Source: Paenibacillus sp. D2_2 (GTDB lineage: Bacteria > Bacillota > Bacilli > Paenibacillales > Paenibacillaceae). From it: 64,000 nucleotides of DNA. Every line of letters starts with the position of its first letter. Positions within the stretch are counted from its first letter, which is position 1. Of this stretch, positions 9,942 to 20,155 are shown in pieces. A model generated the notes under the pieces. The model saw only the letters and a list, made by a program, of their open reading frames with translations. It did no database searches and had not been told where the DNA came from. Where the stretch lies: positions 501,501-565,500 of the forward strand of contig NZ_CP133605.1 of assembly GCF_031199965.1 (NCBI RefSeq), written 5' to 3'. Made by a program: the position numbers and the translations under genes.

Positions 9942-10804
9942 ATGACAAAATATATGGATTATATGATCAGCCCATATCCGATTCGCACCTATGAGCCACT
10001 CGTCGATCCGAGCAAGCTGAGGCATAAATCATTGGCCTTCCATAGCGCCGGACATTTACCTGGGAGGACACTGCAAAGAACCAATTCTGAGTTCGCTCAT
10101 TGGGCGTTTGTCATGATAACGGGTGGGGAAGGCTTCTATCAGGTCAACGATGGGGAGAGGCAGAGGGTCTTACCTGGATCCTGGTTCTGTCTATATCCCG
10201 GGCAGTATTTAATTATGGACCAAATAGTGGTGGTTTTTGGGATGAGTACTATTTCACGGTATCAGGCGAGCGGGTCGACGAATGGCTGCAGAACTGGCTT
10301 CATAATCCTGAACTGGTGAAGCATGGCGTAGTTGATGATGCGCTGCTGCATCGGATGGAAATGATGCTTATGATGATTGATAGCAACCAACCAGGCAACT
10401 TGGACAGAGCAGCTATGATGCTGGAGCTATTTTTGTACGAACTTGTGGTGCAGGTAGAGCAGACCCAGGCTGGTCATCGTGGAACATTTACGCTAAAAGT
10501 CATTGAGGACCTGGCCCGTTCTATTTATGTTGAGCAGCAACCGGAGGAAATCGCGGACAGACATCATATATCCGTATCTACGCTGCGTCGAATCGTCCAT
10601 GAACACAGCGGATATCCGCTCAATGAATTTATCCATCGTTTAAAGATAGCTGAAGCCAAAAATTTACTACTGAATACAGAAATGAGTGTTAAAGAACTCG
10701 CCGAGGCACTGGGTTATCAGGATATGTTCTACTTCTCTCGCGTGTTTAAGAGAGTTACGGGGATATCGCCAAGTGGATATCGCAAACGGGGAGGTAGCAG
10801 TTAA
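9942..10804 (+). pseudogene. AraC-family regulator with cupin sensor domain, one frameshift
   Basis: The N-terminal half is an AraC-type cupin (GHLPGRTLQRTNSEFAHW, then GEGFYQVNDGE and LPGSWFCLYPG). The C-terminal half has the two helix-turn-helix motifs (IADRHHISVSTLRRIV, then MSVKELAEALGYQDMFYFSRVFKRVTGISP). They lie in different frames because one T is missing near 10213 (TATTTAAT where TATTTTAAT restores PGQYFNYGPNSGG). The repaired protein has 287 residues, normal for the family. ATG 9942 is better spaced from AAGGGAG than ATG 9933. It is divergent from the dehydrogenase and isomerase genes at 6725-9809 and probably activates them in response to a sugar. Confidence 0.82.
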
Positions 10805-10878
10805 GATCTGCTAGCAACTAGATCAATACTAAGACAAATAAGATAGTTAATTTTTAATAATGTTAAGGAGCATATGAT

Positions 10879-11190
10879 ATGGCCGTGCAGGAGATTTCTG
10901 AGAAAGAACTGAAGGTTCGTTGGAATGAGACGGGTTCTAGAGAGGCGGTACTGTTCTATACACCGTTATGCGGGACCTGTAAGCTGGCGGAGAGAATGCT
11001 GAACATAGTTCTCGAAGCAGGCGGGACGATTCCGGTATCCAAAATAAATATCAATTATGCGCTGGATCTGACGCAGGATTGGAAAATCTCCAGCGTCCCA
11101 GCGTTAATTATTTTTCAAGCAGGCTCGCTGATACAGAAGGAATATGCGATTCGCTCTGTTGTGGAGCTACAGCAATGGCTGAAGCTATGA
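10879..11190 (+). CDS. Thioredoxin-like protein
   Basis: An intact 103-residue single-domain protein. The active-site motif CGTC is near residues 31-34 in YTPLCGTCKLAERML, and the usual cis-proline lies in SSVPALIIF. It has no signal peptide, so a cytoplasmic thiol-disulfide role is expected. TAAGGAG lies 10 bases ahead of ATG 10879. CGTC rather than CGPC separates it from the main thioredoxin and resembles the small YtpP-like group. It stands alone between the AraC gene and the P-loop protein at 11391. Confidence 0.85.
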   Translation: MAVQEISEKELKVRWNETGSREAVLFYTPLCGTCKLAERMLNIVLEAGGTIPVSKININYALDLTQDWKISSVPALIIFQAGSLIQKEYAIRSVVELQQWLKL

Positions 11191-11390
11191 CCTTGCTATT
11201 TAAATGTACTGCTGGGTCAGGGGCAGATCAAGTTATCACGTGTCCTCGGGGTTGATCTCTAGGTTAAGCGGATCCTGGTTCTCCTTTTTCGTGAATCTTA
11301 CCGTAAGTTATAGGCAAACACACAGTCGTAACCTGATGCATAAAGTGTAGGGTACTGATTTTCGGTAAAGAGAAAGGGGCAGAACTGGGA

Positions 11391-12471
11391 ATGGCAGAGC
11401 AGGATCTTCATTATTTCATGCGTGGTAATACAGCGCAGGGATTAGTCAGTTTGGCGGATTCGGTATTTCAAGGACTCAGCACCATTTATGTGCTGCAAGG
11501 CTTTCCGGGGGAACGGAAGCGATGATGGGGCGGATTGCTGCGGCATTAGAGCAGCGGGGCTTCTCCCTGCAGAGAATACATCAACCTCTTGATCAGGAGT
11601 TCCTTGAGGGGATTATTGTTAAGGATCTATCATTCGGGATCGTCGATGGAGATGCTTGGACGGTAGATGCGGAACCGGCGGAGCGGACATTAAATATATC
11701 GACCTCTGCTCTGTGCTTGATGCAAGCAAGCTGGAGGCTTCGTCCGAAGAGATCGAACGGCTACAAGAGCAGATCGACACGGCTTATGAGCAGGCGTATG
11801 ACACCTTTCTGAAGACGCTTCGTATCCATGATGATTGGGAGAAGATTTATATTGATCACCTTGATCGCGAGGCGATGAATACGCTGGCGGCGGAGTGGTC
11901 GGAGCAGTATTTGCTGCCCGTGAGAGCGGGCAAGAAGGCGCAAACTGTACATCGCTTCCTTGGTGCTGCTACCTGGAGTGGGGCCGTTGATTTCGTTCCT
12001 AATCTGACTGACCGTCTGAAGACGCGCATATATGTAAAAGGCCGTCCGGGTTCGGGCAAATCGACTCTATTTAAGAGTTTGGCTGCTTCTGCCGAGTTAA
12101 AGGGAATTGACACAGAAATATATCATTGTGGCTTTGATCCGAATAGTCTGGATATGTTGGTCTTTCCGGAGCTCGGTCTTGCAATATTCGATAGCACGGC
12201 ACCACATGAACATTTCCCTGCCCGTCAAGGGGATCAGATTCTCGACGTATATCAACTGGCTATCGATGAAGGAACAGATGAGAAGTTTGAGGATGCCATT
12301 TTAACGGTCAAGAACGGCTATTCCACTTCGATGAAGCATTCGATCTCTTATTTGGCTGAAGCGAAGGAACTGCGCGATCAGCTCAAAGATATCTACCAGG
12401 AAGCTGCAGGTGAGGGTAGCCTGTTCCCACTGGAGCGTACGATATTAAGTGGTGTTGAAGCCAGAGCATAA
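11391..12471 (+). pseudogene. P-loop ATPase of the PRK06851 type, two frameshifts
   Basis: Three consecutive frames each carry part of one protein. The first starts at ATG 11391 (MAEQDLHYFMRG). The second opens after GFPG at about 11510, and the third after TVDAG at about 11672. Both breaks disappear if one G is added to a G run (GGGGG to GGGGGG; GCGGAA to GCGGGAA), giving 360 residues. The C-terminal half has a clear Walker A, GRPGSGKSTLF. The N-terminal half has the equivalent loop position, but it reads GFPGGTEAMMG and lacks the Lys of a working P-loop. The family is of unknown function and common in spore-forming Firmicutes; I base the family name on the double-loop layout and size only. 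Confidence 0.7.
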
Positions 12472-12490
12472 ATTTATAATCATCACGAAG

Positions 12491-12517
12491 GCCCGTTGAA
12501 TCGCAGCGGGCTTTTTT
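12491..12517 (+). terminator. Intrinsic terminator
   Basis: GCCCG at 12491 pairs with CGGGC at 12507-12511 and is followed by six T residues, shortly after the P-loop gene. Confidence 0.7.
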
Positions 12518-12624
12518 GTATGGAAATCTTTAAGTCATAGTTGTTCATCCTTGAATGGTCACGTTAGAGATTTTCTTATATGATAATAGGAGGAAGAATA
12601 TACATATCTAGGCGGTGATGATCA

Positions 12625-13593
12625 ATGGACTTGCAGGAAGCAATATCGATATCGAAACGGGTTCATGCCAATGTCAGTGAAGTTATCGTAGGGAAGAGTG
12701 AAGTCATTGAACTGTTGTTGGCTGCCTTGTTCGGTAATGGACATGTGTTGCTGGAGGATGTACCAGGTACAGGCAAGACGCTGTTGGCTAAGTCTCTTGC
12801 CCGTTCTCTGAATGGGCAATTTAAGAGAATTCAATTTACTCCCGATTTATTACCTTCAGATTTGAGTGGGATTAATTTCTATAATCAGAAGACGAATGAG
12901 TTCGAATTTAGGCCAGGTCCTGTGTTCACGGAGGTACTGCTAGCCGATGAGATCAACCGGGCAACGCCGCGGACCCAGTCCAGTCTGCTGGAATGTATGG
13001 AGGAGCGTCAGGTGACGATAGACGGCATGACACATGATCTCGGTAGTCCGTTCTTCGTGATGGCCACACAGAATCCGGTCGATAACCAGGGGACATTCCC
13101 GCTTCCTGAGGCTCAACTTGACCGCTTTCTGATGCGGATTGAGGTCGGTTACCCTACGCATGAGGAAGGCGTCGACATTTTGCAACGATTCCAGGTGAAG
13201 AACCCGCTAGAGGAACTAATTCCAGTGGTTACAGGTGAGGAAGTTGCTGCTGTGCAACGGTTTGTCGCAGGGATCACTGTGTCTATGGATCTGCTGAGCT
13301 ATATCGTCCATATTACGGAGGCAACTCGGAAGCATCCCGATGTAAGGCTTGGTGCTAGTCCAAGAGCAAGTACCGCTCTGATGCGAGCCGCACAGGGGAT
13401 CGCTCTGCTTCAAGGTCGGGATTATGTGACTCCGGATGATATCAAGCGGGTCGCAGAGCCGGTGCTCGCTCATCGCCTAATCGTTCGCCACGGCCTTCGA
13501 CCTGATGATCGGCAAAGTGATGCCGTGGTGCGCCAAGTACTAGGGGAAGTGGAGGTTCCTGCGGAAGATGTGCTGATAGGTAGAGGGAAGTAG
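12625..13593 (+). CDS. moxR: MoxR-family AAA+ ATPase
   Basis: An intact 322-residue AAA+ chaperone-like ATPase. Walker A is GTGKTLLAKS near residue 48, Walker B is LLADEINRA near residue 108, and MATQNPVDNQGTFPLPEAQLDRF holds the sensor 1 and arginine-finger region. MoxR proteins act with von Willebrand-like DUF58 proteins in metal insertion or envelope assembly, and the DUF58 gene follows 11 bases after the stop. GGCGGTGATG precedes the ATG. The DUF4129 gene at 17173, the usual third partner, lies beyond an acetyltransferase, a repeat element and an epimerase. Confidence 0.92.
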   Translation: MDLQEAISISKRVHANVSEVIVGKSEVIELLLAALFGNGHVLLEDVPGTGKTLLAKSLARSLNGQFKRIQFTPDLLPSDLSGINFYNQKTNEFEFRPGPVFTEVLLADEINRATPRTQSSLLECMEERQVTIDGMTHDLGSPFFVMATQNPVDNQGTFPLPEAQLDRFLMRIEVGYPTHEEGVDILQRFQVKNPLEELIPVVTGEEVAAVQRFVAGITVSMDLLSYIVHITEATRKHPDVRLGASPRASTALMRAAQGIALLQGRDYVTPDDIKRVAEPVLAHRLIVRHGLRPDDRQSDAVVRQVLGEVEVPAEDVLIGRGK

Positions 13594-13604
13594 GTGATTA
13601 GAGC

Positions 13605-14708
13605 ATGCAATTAACTTGGTTAATTGTTAGTGCCTCCATCCTGATCGGATTGTTGGCGCTTGTATATCAGCGAAGTGCGATGAAAGGCCTGACCTATACC
13701 CGTTATTTTACTAGAGATACGGTGTTCGAAGGGGATACGGTCGAGATGGTCGAGGTTATCTCCAATGCAAAATGGCTGCCGCTTCCCTGGATGCGGCTAG
13801 AATCAAGCATCCCGACCGGGCTCCGGTTCGGCGATCAGACTAACCTGAATATTTACTCCGGTGATATCTATCAGAATCATATCAGTCTATTCTATCTTCG
13901 TTCCTATCGTCGGATAAAGAGACATCATCAGGTTATATGCTCGCGGCGAGGCCTATACCATCTGGAGACTGCCACGCTGACAACGGGTGATCCACTTGGT
14001 CTGATCTCCAAAGCGCAGAAATTCCCACTCAATCTAGAGCTGCTTGTATATCCGGAGATTCTTGCTTTGCAAGAGCTTCCGCTGCCGAATCATAGCTGGA
14101 TCGGAGAGCTTGCAGTACGACGCTGGATTGTGGAAGACCCGTTCTTGACCTCGGGGGTCCGTGAATATCGTGCAGGTGATGCTATGGGATCGATTAACTG
14201 GAAAGCGACTGCGCGTACAGGAGCGCTGCAGGTCCATAAACGAGATTATACGGCGGATCATCGGCTTGTCATCTGTCTCAATCTCGAGGATAGCGATACG
14301 ATGTGGCGTAATATTAATGACGCAGAGCGGATTGAACTGGGAATCAGATATGCGGCTACGGTCGCCGATCAGGCGCTGCGCAGTGGGGTCGAGACTGGAT
14401 TGATCTGCAATGGTCATCTGATCTATGGCCCGCGTGAGTCCATTAGAATTGAGCCCTCCGCTGCGGCCGGCCAGCTGGAGCTCTTACTAACGACGCTGGC
14501 CAGACTTGTTCTGGATCGAACGGTCTCTATGTCGACCCTGCTTGAAGAGGTGCTGAATGAGGATCCAGTGGATACCGATTTTCTACTGATTTCCTGTCAT
14601 CAGGGTGAGAAGCTGAGAATTACAGCAGATCAACTGTTACGGCGGGGCAACGGAATCGAATGGATGGAGATTCCCGGGACTGGGAAGGCAGAGTCAGCGG
14701 CTTCATAG
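13605..14708 (+). CDS. DUF58 protein, MoxR partner
   Basis: An intact 367-residue protein. One hydrophobic N-terminal segment (LIVSASILIGLLALVY) anchors it in the membrane. The DUF58 signature SGVREYRAGDAMGSINWKATART lies near residues 184-206, followed by a von Willebrand-like region (HRLVICLNLEDSD). It is probably translationally linked to moxR, 11 bases upstream. In other bacteria such pairs are implicated in cell-envelope or stress functions. The client protein here is unknown. A short stem (AGCAGCG/CGCTGCT) follows the stop without a clear T run. Confidence 0.88.
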   Translation: MQLTWLIVSASILIGLLALVYQRSAMKGLTYTRYFTRDTVFEGDTVEMVEVISNAKWLPLPWMRLESSIPTGLRFGDQTNLNIYSGDIYQNHISLFYLRSYRRIKRHHQVICSRRGLYHLETATLTTGDPLGLISKAQKFPLNLELLVYPEILALQELPLPNHSWIGELAVRRWIVEDPFLTSGVREYRAGDAMGSINWKATARTGALQVHKRDYTADHRLVICLNLEDSDTMWRNINDAERIELGIRYAATVADQALRSGVETGLICNGHLIYGPRESIRIEPSAAAGQLELLLTTLARLVLDRTVSMSTLLEEVLNEDPVDTDFLLISCHQGEKLRITADQLLRRGNGIEWMEIPGTGKAESAAS

Positions 14709-14800
14709 CAGCGAGGAGCGCTGCTAGAAATAACCTTTATTGGTGGGTGCCATCCTCTAAGGAACGGGAAGATGAATGATTGCATGAAGGAGGTAAGAAG

Positions 14801-15670
14801 ATGCTCAAATATTATCGCGGTACGGAACAGGATATGAAGGTATTATTCACTGCTTTTCAAGCTGGATTTGTAGATTATATGGTCAAGCTCGATCTTACCG
14901 AAGAGCAGTTCGCCGCCCATTTTTTCGGTCAGGAAGGGAATGCGTTGGAGCATTCTTTTGTAGCGTTGTATGGAGGCGAGGCGGTCGGTATTATACTTGG
15001 TGGCATCAAGGAGTATGAAGGGATACGGACGATGCGTTGTGGTGCGCTCGCCATCCGTCCTGATCTGCGCGGGCAAGGGGTAAGCAAAGAACTATTCCGG
15101 TTGCACCACCAGGAGGCTGTCGAGCAGGGCTGCCGCCAGCTTTACCTGGAGGTTATTAAGGGGAATGAACGGGCGATAGCCTTCTATAACCATGTTGGAT
15201 ATCAGCAACTATATGATCTTGCTTACTATACTCTGGCGGATGTATCTGGTTTAATGACACTGCCACATATGGATGAGTCAGGGCGCGACAGGCCTAGTAT
15301 CGTGCAGATTAATAACGAGCAGTTTATAGAAGCAGTACAGGGTCGAGAGTACTTCCATATGAACTGGCAGAATGATCTCGACTATATCAGTCGATCGAAT
15401 AAATATGTGTATTATGGGGCCATGATGAACGGCAAATTAGTAGCTGTTATGGCTATTACCCGCCAGGGGCGGATCAGTCTATTGGTCGTTGATAAGAACG
15501 AACGGGGTCACGGAGTAGCGCAATTGCTACTGAATAATGCTATTCATGAATTGGCTCTGACGCGGCTTCAGATATCGTTCTCTAATAATGCCGGGGTACA
15601 TGGATTCCTACAACATCTTCGGTTTCAGAAGGACCCGATCCAACAGTACGAAATGTACCGATTTATCTGA
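14801..15670 (+). CDS. GNAT acetyltransferase with two tandem GNAT folds
   Basis: A 289-residue protein from ATG 14801, which is preceded by AAGGAGGT. The first GNAT domain has the acetyl-CoA loop RPDLRGQGVSKELF (about residues 86-99) and the FYNHVGY motif. The second, more diverged copy has KNERGHGVAQLLLNN (about residues 232-246). Double GNAT proteins are common in Firmicutes. The substrate (amine, peptide or antibiotic) is not apparent. It follows DUF58 after 92 bases and ends in a strong terminator. Confidence 0.85.
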   Translation: MLKYYRGTEQDMKVLFTAFQAGFVDYMVKLDLTEEQFAAHFFGQEGNALEHSFVALYGGEAVGIILGGIKEYEGIRTMRCGALAIRPDLRGQGVSKELFRLHHQEAVEQGCRQLYLEVIKGNERAIAFYNHVGYQQLYDLAYYTLADVSGLMTLPHMDESGRDRPSIVQINNEQFIEAVQGREYFHMNWQNDLDYISRSNKYVYYGAMMNGKLVAVMAITRQGRISLLVVDKNERGHGVAQLLLNNAIHELALTRLQISFSNNAGVHGFLQHLRFQKDPIQQYEMYRFI

Positions 15671-15692
15671 TTTGGATAACTATCAATCAATG

Positions 15693-15745
15693 ACAGCACC
15701 TGCTACCCTTGGATGAATATTCAGGGACGGCAGGTGCTGTTCTGT
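15693..15745 (+). terminator. Intrinsic terminator after the acetyltransferase
   Basis: ACAGCACCTGC at 15693 pairs perfectly with GCAGGTGCTGT at 15730-15740, and a TCTGTT tail follows. Confidence 0.7.
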
Positions 15746-15830
15746 TAAACCTGCACTATGAATATATGTGTAGAGCATATTTTAACCCTCTCATTCATAA
15801 AGTGTTAAGACGGATTATATAGAAGTGTGT

Positions 15831-16038
15831 GTTCAAAAAGGCTGGTTTTCAGCACCGAGAAGGTTAGATGAAGCTAGGGCCTGAGGAGCGGAGCGTACGT
15901 AGTTGGTACGTGAGCACCTAAGATGTTTCCGTAGGAAACATGACTTCGTAAGCATGAGCTTAGGCCCGGCTGAATTTAAGATTCGATGCCGAATTTGTTT
16001 CCTGATTCACTTCGTGATCAAAAACGGACTTTTTGAAC
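15831..16038. repeat. Dispersed palindromic element, family 1, long copy
   Basis: A 208-base element has perfect 10-base inverted ends, GTTCAAAAAG (15831-15840) and CTTTTTGAAC (16029-16038). It is homologous end to end, in inverted orientation, to 58811-58978; shared blocks include TTTTCAGCACCGAGAAGGTT, GAGGAGCGGAGCGTACGTAG and TTCACTTCGTGATCAAAA. This copy carries about 40 extra internal bases (near 15919-15962) that begin TAAG, end CTTA and contain the palindrome ATGTTTCC-GTA-GGAAACAT. It lies between a terminator and the epimerase gene, whose start is 32 bases beyond it. Confidence 0.8.
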
Positions 16039-16069
16039 GACCTCTTGATGAATGGGAGAGTAGAAGAAG

Positions 16070-17043
16070 ATGAAGGTGTTAGTTACCGGGGGGCCAGGTT
16101 TCATCGGTCGCCACACAGTAAGCCATTTGCTAGAACAGGACTGTCAGGTAATTGTAGTCGATCAACGGAAAGATCCTAAGCTGCCCGAGGACAAGTCGGT
16201 TACCTACTATGAGACTGATATTGTATCGGAAGATCTGGAGCAAATTTTCGCCGTTGAGCAGCCTGACTATTGTATCCATCTGGCCGCCCACGTAAGCGTA
16301 CCCCGCTCCTATGAGAATCCGCATCTGGATGCCGAGATTAATATTATGGGAACGATAAATGTACTTCGTGCATGTGTCAGGTACAAAGTTAGGAAAATCG
16401 TGTTTTCGTCTTCGGCAGCGGTATATGGGAACCCTGATATTTATCCGATTGAGGAGCAGTGTGCGCTTGACCCGCAATCCTTCTATGGGATGTCGAAGTA
16501 TGTGGCAGAGAGTTATATCCGTTCATTCTCCACTCAGTATAATCTTGATTATACTATCCTTCGTTATGCGAACGTTTATGGTATACGTGAGCATCGAACC
16601 GGCGAGGACGGTGTGATGACGGCGTTCATCGAGCGAATGGCAGGAGGAATGCCGATGATCATATATGGCGATGGACGCCAGACAAGGGATTTTGTCTATG
16701 TTCGGGATGTCGCAGTCGCGAATGCCCTAGCTCTGAGCGTAGGTTCGTATCAGACGTTCAACATAAGTAGTGGAGTAGGACTTTCTCTGCTTGAGTTAAG
16801 TGGAAGATTGCAGGAACTGTACGAGAAGACAAATTCCGTACAATTTATGCCTCAGAAGCCGGGGATATCGATCGTAGCATTCTAAGCAATGATAAGGCCA
16901 AAAACTTACTAGGCTGGTCTCCATCATATTCATTAGAAGATGGCCTTCGGGCGATGATAGTGCATGAGCATGGGGTCAAAAAGAACAGTGGACAGCCATT
17001 TGCGCCAAATCTCCAAGACTATAACTCAATTACAGCGATCTAG
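16070..17043 (+). pseudogene. NAD-dependent epimerase/dehydratase (extended SDR), one frameshift
   Basis: A nucleotide-sugar epimerase of the UDP-glucose 4-epimerase type. The NAD loop is TGGPGFIGRH (Pro replaces the usual Ala). The catalytic motif is YGMSKY near residues 139-144, with the Ser in FSSSAAVYG, and RYANVYG follows. The frame ends at 16885 because one G is missing in CCGGGGATA. Adding it restores KPGDIDRSILSN, LLGWSPSYSLEDGL and a stop at 17041-17043, giving 324 residues. The likely role is sugar-nucleotide supply for wall or exopolysaccharide; no glycosyltransferase is nearby to specify it. Confidence 0.83.
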
Positions 17044-17172
17044 GAAGTGGGATCTTTCCCGATGCGGGGCAGGATCCTTTGTTATTGTTTGGAACTCCAT
17101 GGCTATGCTATGCTGTTCATAAAGCACCCATTTGATGAATATGCGATGGTATTGACGATGGAGGGCATTTTA

Positions 17173-18508
17173 GTGAGAAATGAAGATACCGCTTACATCA
17201 TAAAAACGTTGAAATTATGCTTGTCCTGTCTTGGCGAGATGGTAGTGCTGATGCCGCTCTATCTTGTCGGAATTATCCTTCTAAGTCCGCAATATTTGCC
17301 CTTCTCCTGGCTGGTGATATTACCGTTTGTCTCTTTTCTCGGCGTAGCTATTCTCAGTTATGTACCTGTATTGTGGAAGAAGCTTGGGGCCGCCGCTCTG
17401 ATCGGAGCTGTAAGTGCCGTTGTTTTCTTAGGGAGTGGGGCAGTAGGCTTCTCCCCCTTGATTGGACTATGCGCAGCGCTCTTCGCATTACAAGGCATGA
17501 CAGCTGCGGATCGGTCGGGCGAGTCTAAATTTTACTGGTATGGAGTTGCGCTTTATTTTGTGGCCGGGATCGTCTATTCCAAAGTCGCTCTGCTGCGTGG
17601 AGAGCTTGGCCTGATTACCTGGCTCGGGCAGGATGTCTGGTGATCGCGCTGTTCATAACGAATTATGAATACTTGCGTTATACGACGATGTCTGACCATT
17701 CCCCGCTACCAAGGGGCTTGCGCCGGCATAATACGGTTTTTATTCTCATTATTCTGGGGCTGGTCGTTCTGCTTGCTGCAGGAGCCGGGCGTTGGATCGG
17801 CAATAGGTTAATACAAGTCGTAAGATATATCGTTGCTTGGATCACACGCCCATCTGGGAAGCCGGAGGTCCCGCAGCCCGAAGAAGTTCAGACGCCGCCG
17901 GCGATGTTATTTCCAGAGGGAGTGCAGAAGCCAGGCCTATTATCGCAGATTTTGGATATCCTCTTCTATGTGATTGGCGGCGTCGTGATCGCAGTCATGA
18001 TTGGATTTGCGATCTACTGGCTCTACAAAAATGCAGGTGGCTTCTGGAAGCGTGGTATCGATCGCTTACTCTCTTTACTGCGCAGACAGGATCTGTCCGG
18101 TCAGAATAAGGCTTATCGTGACGAGGAGACCTCCATCTTCTCCTGGAAAGAGGAGAGGCAGAAATGGGGGCGTTGGCGGAATGCCTTGACCCGGTTGGGT
18201 CGGCGTCAGGAACGATATGAGGATATGCATAACAATCAGGAGAGAGTACGGTTCATGTATCGCCGCTTGCTCTCGCTTAGTCGTGATGAAGGCTATGAAG
18301 TAAAGCCTGGGCTGACTCCTCAGGAGACGCTGCAGTACATGCAACTCAATGATGATAGAAGTTCGAAGGGGCAAGGCAAGAGAGCAGCGAGACCGGGCTA
18401 TAAGGAGACCGTGGAGCCGTTCATCGGTATATATTATCGGGTGAGATACGGGAGCAGGAGCCTGATGATGAAGAGGTATCCGACATAAAGAGGCAGTTGA
18501 AATTATAA
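17173..18508 (+). pseudogene. DUF4129-type multi-span membrane protein, two frameshifts
   Basis: Three frames make up one protein. The N-terminal part (GTG 17173 to about 17640) has about six hydrophobic spans such as LGEMVVLMPLYLVGIILL. The middle part has two more spans (VFILIILGLVVLLAAGAG and YVIGGVVIAVMIGFAIYW) and a basic cytoplasmic region. The C-terminal YYRVRYG motif is characteristic of DUF4129. Adding one G at TCTGGTGA and one at TACGGGAG joins them into 445 residues and moves the stop to 18508. GGAGG lies 8 bases ahead of GTG 17173. DUF4129 proteins usually follow moxR and DUF58, which lie 3-5 kb upstream here. No transglutaminase gene is present. Confidence 0.75.
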
Positions 18509-18523
18509 GAGGTTGATATAAAT

Positions 18524-18557
18524 AAAGACCCCTCAGGTGCAGCCTGAGGGGTCTTTG
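18524..18557. terminator. Strong bidirectional terminator
   Basis: AAAGACCCCTCAGG pairs with CCTGAGGGGTCTTT across a short loop, between two convergent genes. Confidence 0.85.
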
Positions 18558-18567
18558 CATGAATAGG

Positions 18568-19886
18568 CTAGGCTCTGATTTGTTCAGGCTCTAGCTTGAT
18601 AATCTCCAGCTTACGGAAACGGTTAGGCTCTTTCTCAAGTAGCTTGAAAGTCAGTTCTTCATGCTCGAGTGTCTCCCCAACCTTCATTTCGGGATTCGTC
18701 CCGAACAGCCAGCCGCCGATTGTATCGACATCATCTGTGCTGAGATCAGCCATGAATAGATCATTAATATGGTTAACCGTAACCTTACCATCGACGATGA
18801 CATGGTTCTCTTTGACCATTACGAGCGGTTGCTCTTCTTCTTATCGAATTCGTCACGAATTTCTCCAACGATCTCTTCGAGAATATCTTCGATGGTCACG
18901 AGTCCGGCGGTTCCGCCATACTCATCGATCAGGATCGCCATATGGGTACCCTCGCGCTGCATTCTCTTCAGTAGCTCATTCACCGGAGTTACTTCCGATA
19001 CCGCCATAGCAGGCTGTAGAATTGAGGCGATATCCAGATCTGGATTATCCTCGGAGGCAAGGAAGAACTGCTTCGTATTAATAAATCCGATGATATTATC
19101 CTTACTCCCTCTAACGACCGGGAAGCGCGTATACTGCTGTTCCTTGATAATGTCCAGATTCTCCCGGCGGGATTTTTCTGTATATAAACACACCATATCG
19201 GTACGTGGCACCATAATTTCTTTGGCTAATAAATTGTCAAAAGCGAAGATCCGGTTTACATAGCCGTATTCACTTTGATTGATCTTTCCGCTCTCGAAGC
19301 TCTCGTTAATAATGATCTGTAATTCTTCCTCCGAGTGGGCTTCTTCATGCTCTGAGGCCGGTTTAATACCGACCAGCTTAACGAGCTGATTAGCAGATCC
19401 GTTCAAGGTCCAGATAAAGGGACGCATTGCCTTGTTGAACCAAATGAGCGGTTTGGCTGTTAGCATGGCAACAGTCTCTGCCTTACGGATCGCGATCGTC
19501 TTGGGAGCCAGTTCTCCAACGACGACATGCAAATAAGTGACGACCACAAATGCGATAATGAATGATAGCACTTTGCTGATTGCTTCAGGTATTTGGAGGC
19601 TGTGGAATAGAGGGTGCAAAATTCTTTCCACCGTTGGTTCCCCTAGCCAACCGAGTCCGAGAGCTGTAATCGTAATTCCCAGCTGACAAGCAGACAGATA
19701 GTCATCCAGATGAGTAATAATCTGTTTGACGCCGAGCGCCTTCTTGTTCCCTTCCAGAATCATTTGATCTATTCTGCTCTCTCTTACACGGACGATTGCG
19801 AATTCCACCGCAACGAAGAACGCCGTTAATCCGATGAGAATCGCCACCATAACCAAATTTAAACCCAATAGCCTGTCACTGTCCAT
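18568..19886 (-). pseudogene. CNNM/CorC-type transporter with CBS domains, one frameshift
   Basis: A hemolysin-C-like membrane protein of the family linked to Mg2+ or other divalent cation efflux. The N-terminal DUF21 domain has about four spans (residues 5-200) and ends before EVMVPRTDMVCL-like sequence (here EIMVPRTDM), which opens the paired CBS domains (to about residue 345). The CorC_HlyC domain (DGKVTVNHINDLF, then TIGGWLFG) lies in another frame from 18819 on. One G is missing in GATAAGAAGAAG at about 18838; with it restored the link reads DKEEEQPLVMVKENHVIVDG and the protein has 439 residues. It is convergent with the DUF4129 gene. Transport direction and ion are not shown by sequence. 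Confidence 0.82.
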
Positions 19887-20092
19887 TCTCTACATCTACT
19901 CCTTCAACTAATAAAATATAAAATATGAATATCAATATTATTATATAATATCACTCGACATAAAGCGAATTAACATGATAAATCAAGGGTTTGGCTCTAT
20001 ATAATGTTCGTGTTTTTGGGGATTAATACGATAATTAAGTGAGATAACTATGAATTATCTGTGAAAATACGAATATTAACATATTTCTTTTA

Positions 20093-20120
20093 TTGACTTA
20101 TTCGCGTGATTTGGTAAGCT
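20093..20120 (+). promoter_or_regulatory. Candidate sigma-A promoter ahead of the purine riboswitch
   Basis: TTGACT at 20093-20098 and TAAGCT at 20115-20120 are 16 bases apart. They lie about 35 bases upstream of the riboswitch aptamer, which is the expected geometry. Confidence 0.45.
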
Positions 20121-20155
20121 GTAATTGTTGATGAAATTAAATGTTTAGCTCATAA

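Noticed and set aside
15831..16038. Insertion sequence
   Set aside because: The element has inverted ends but is only 208 bases long, encodes no transposase, and no clear target duplication is seen.
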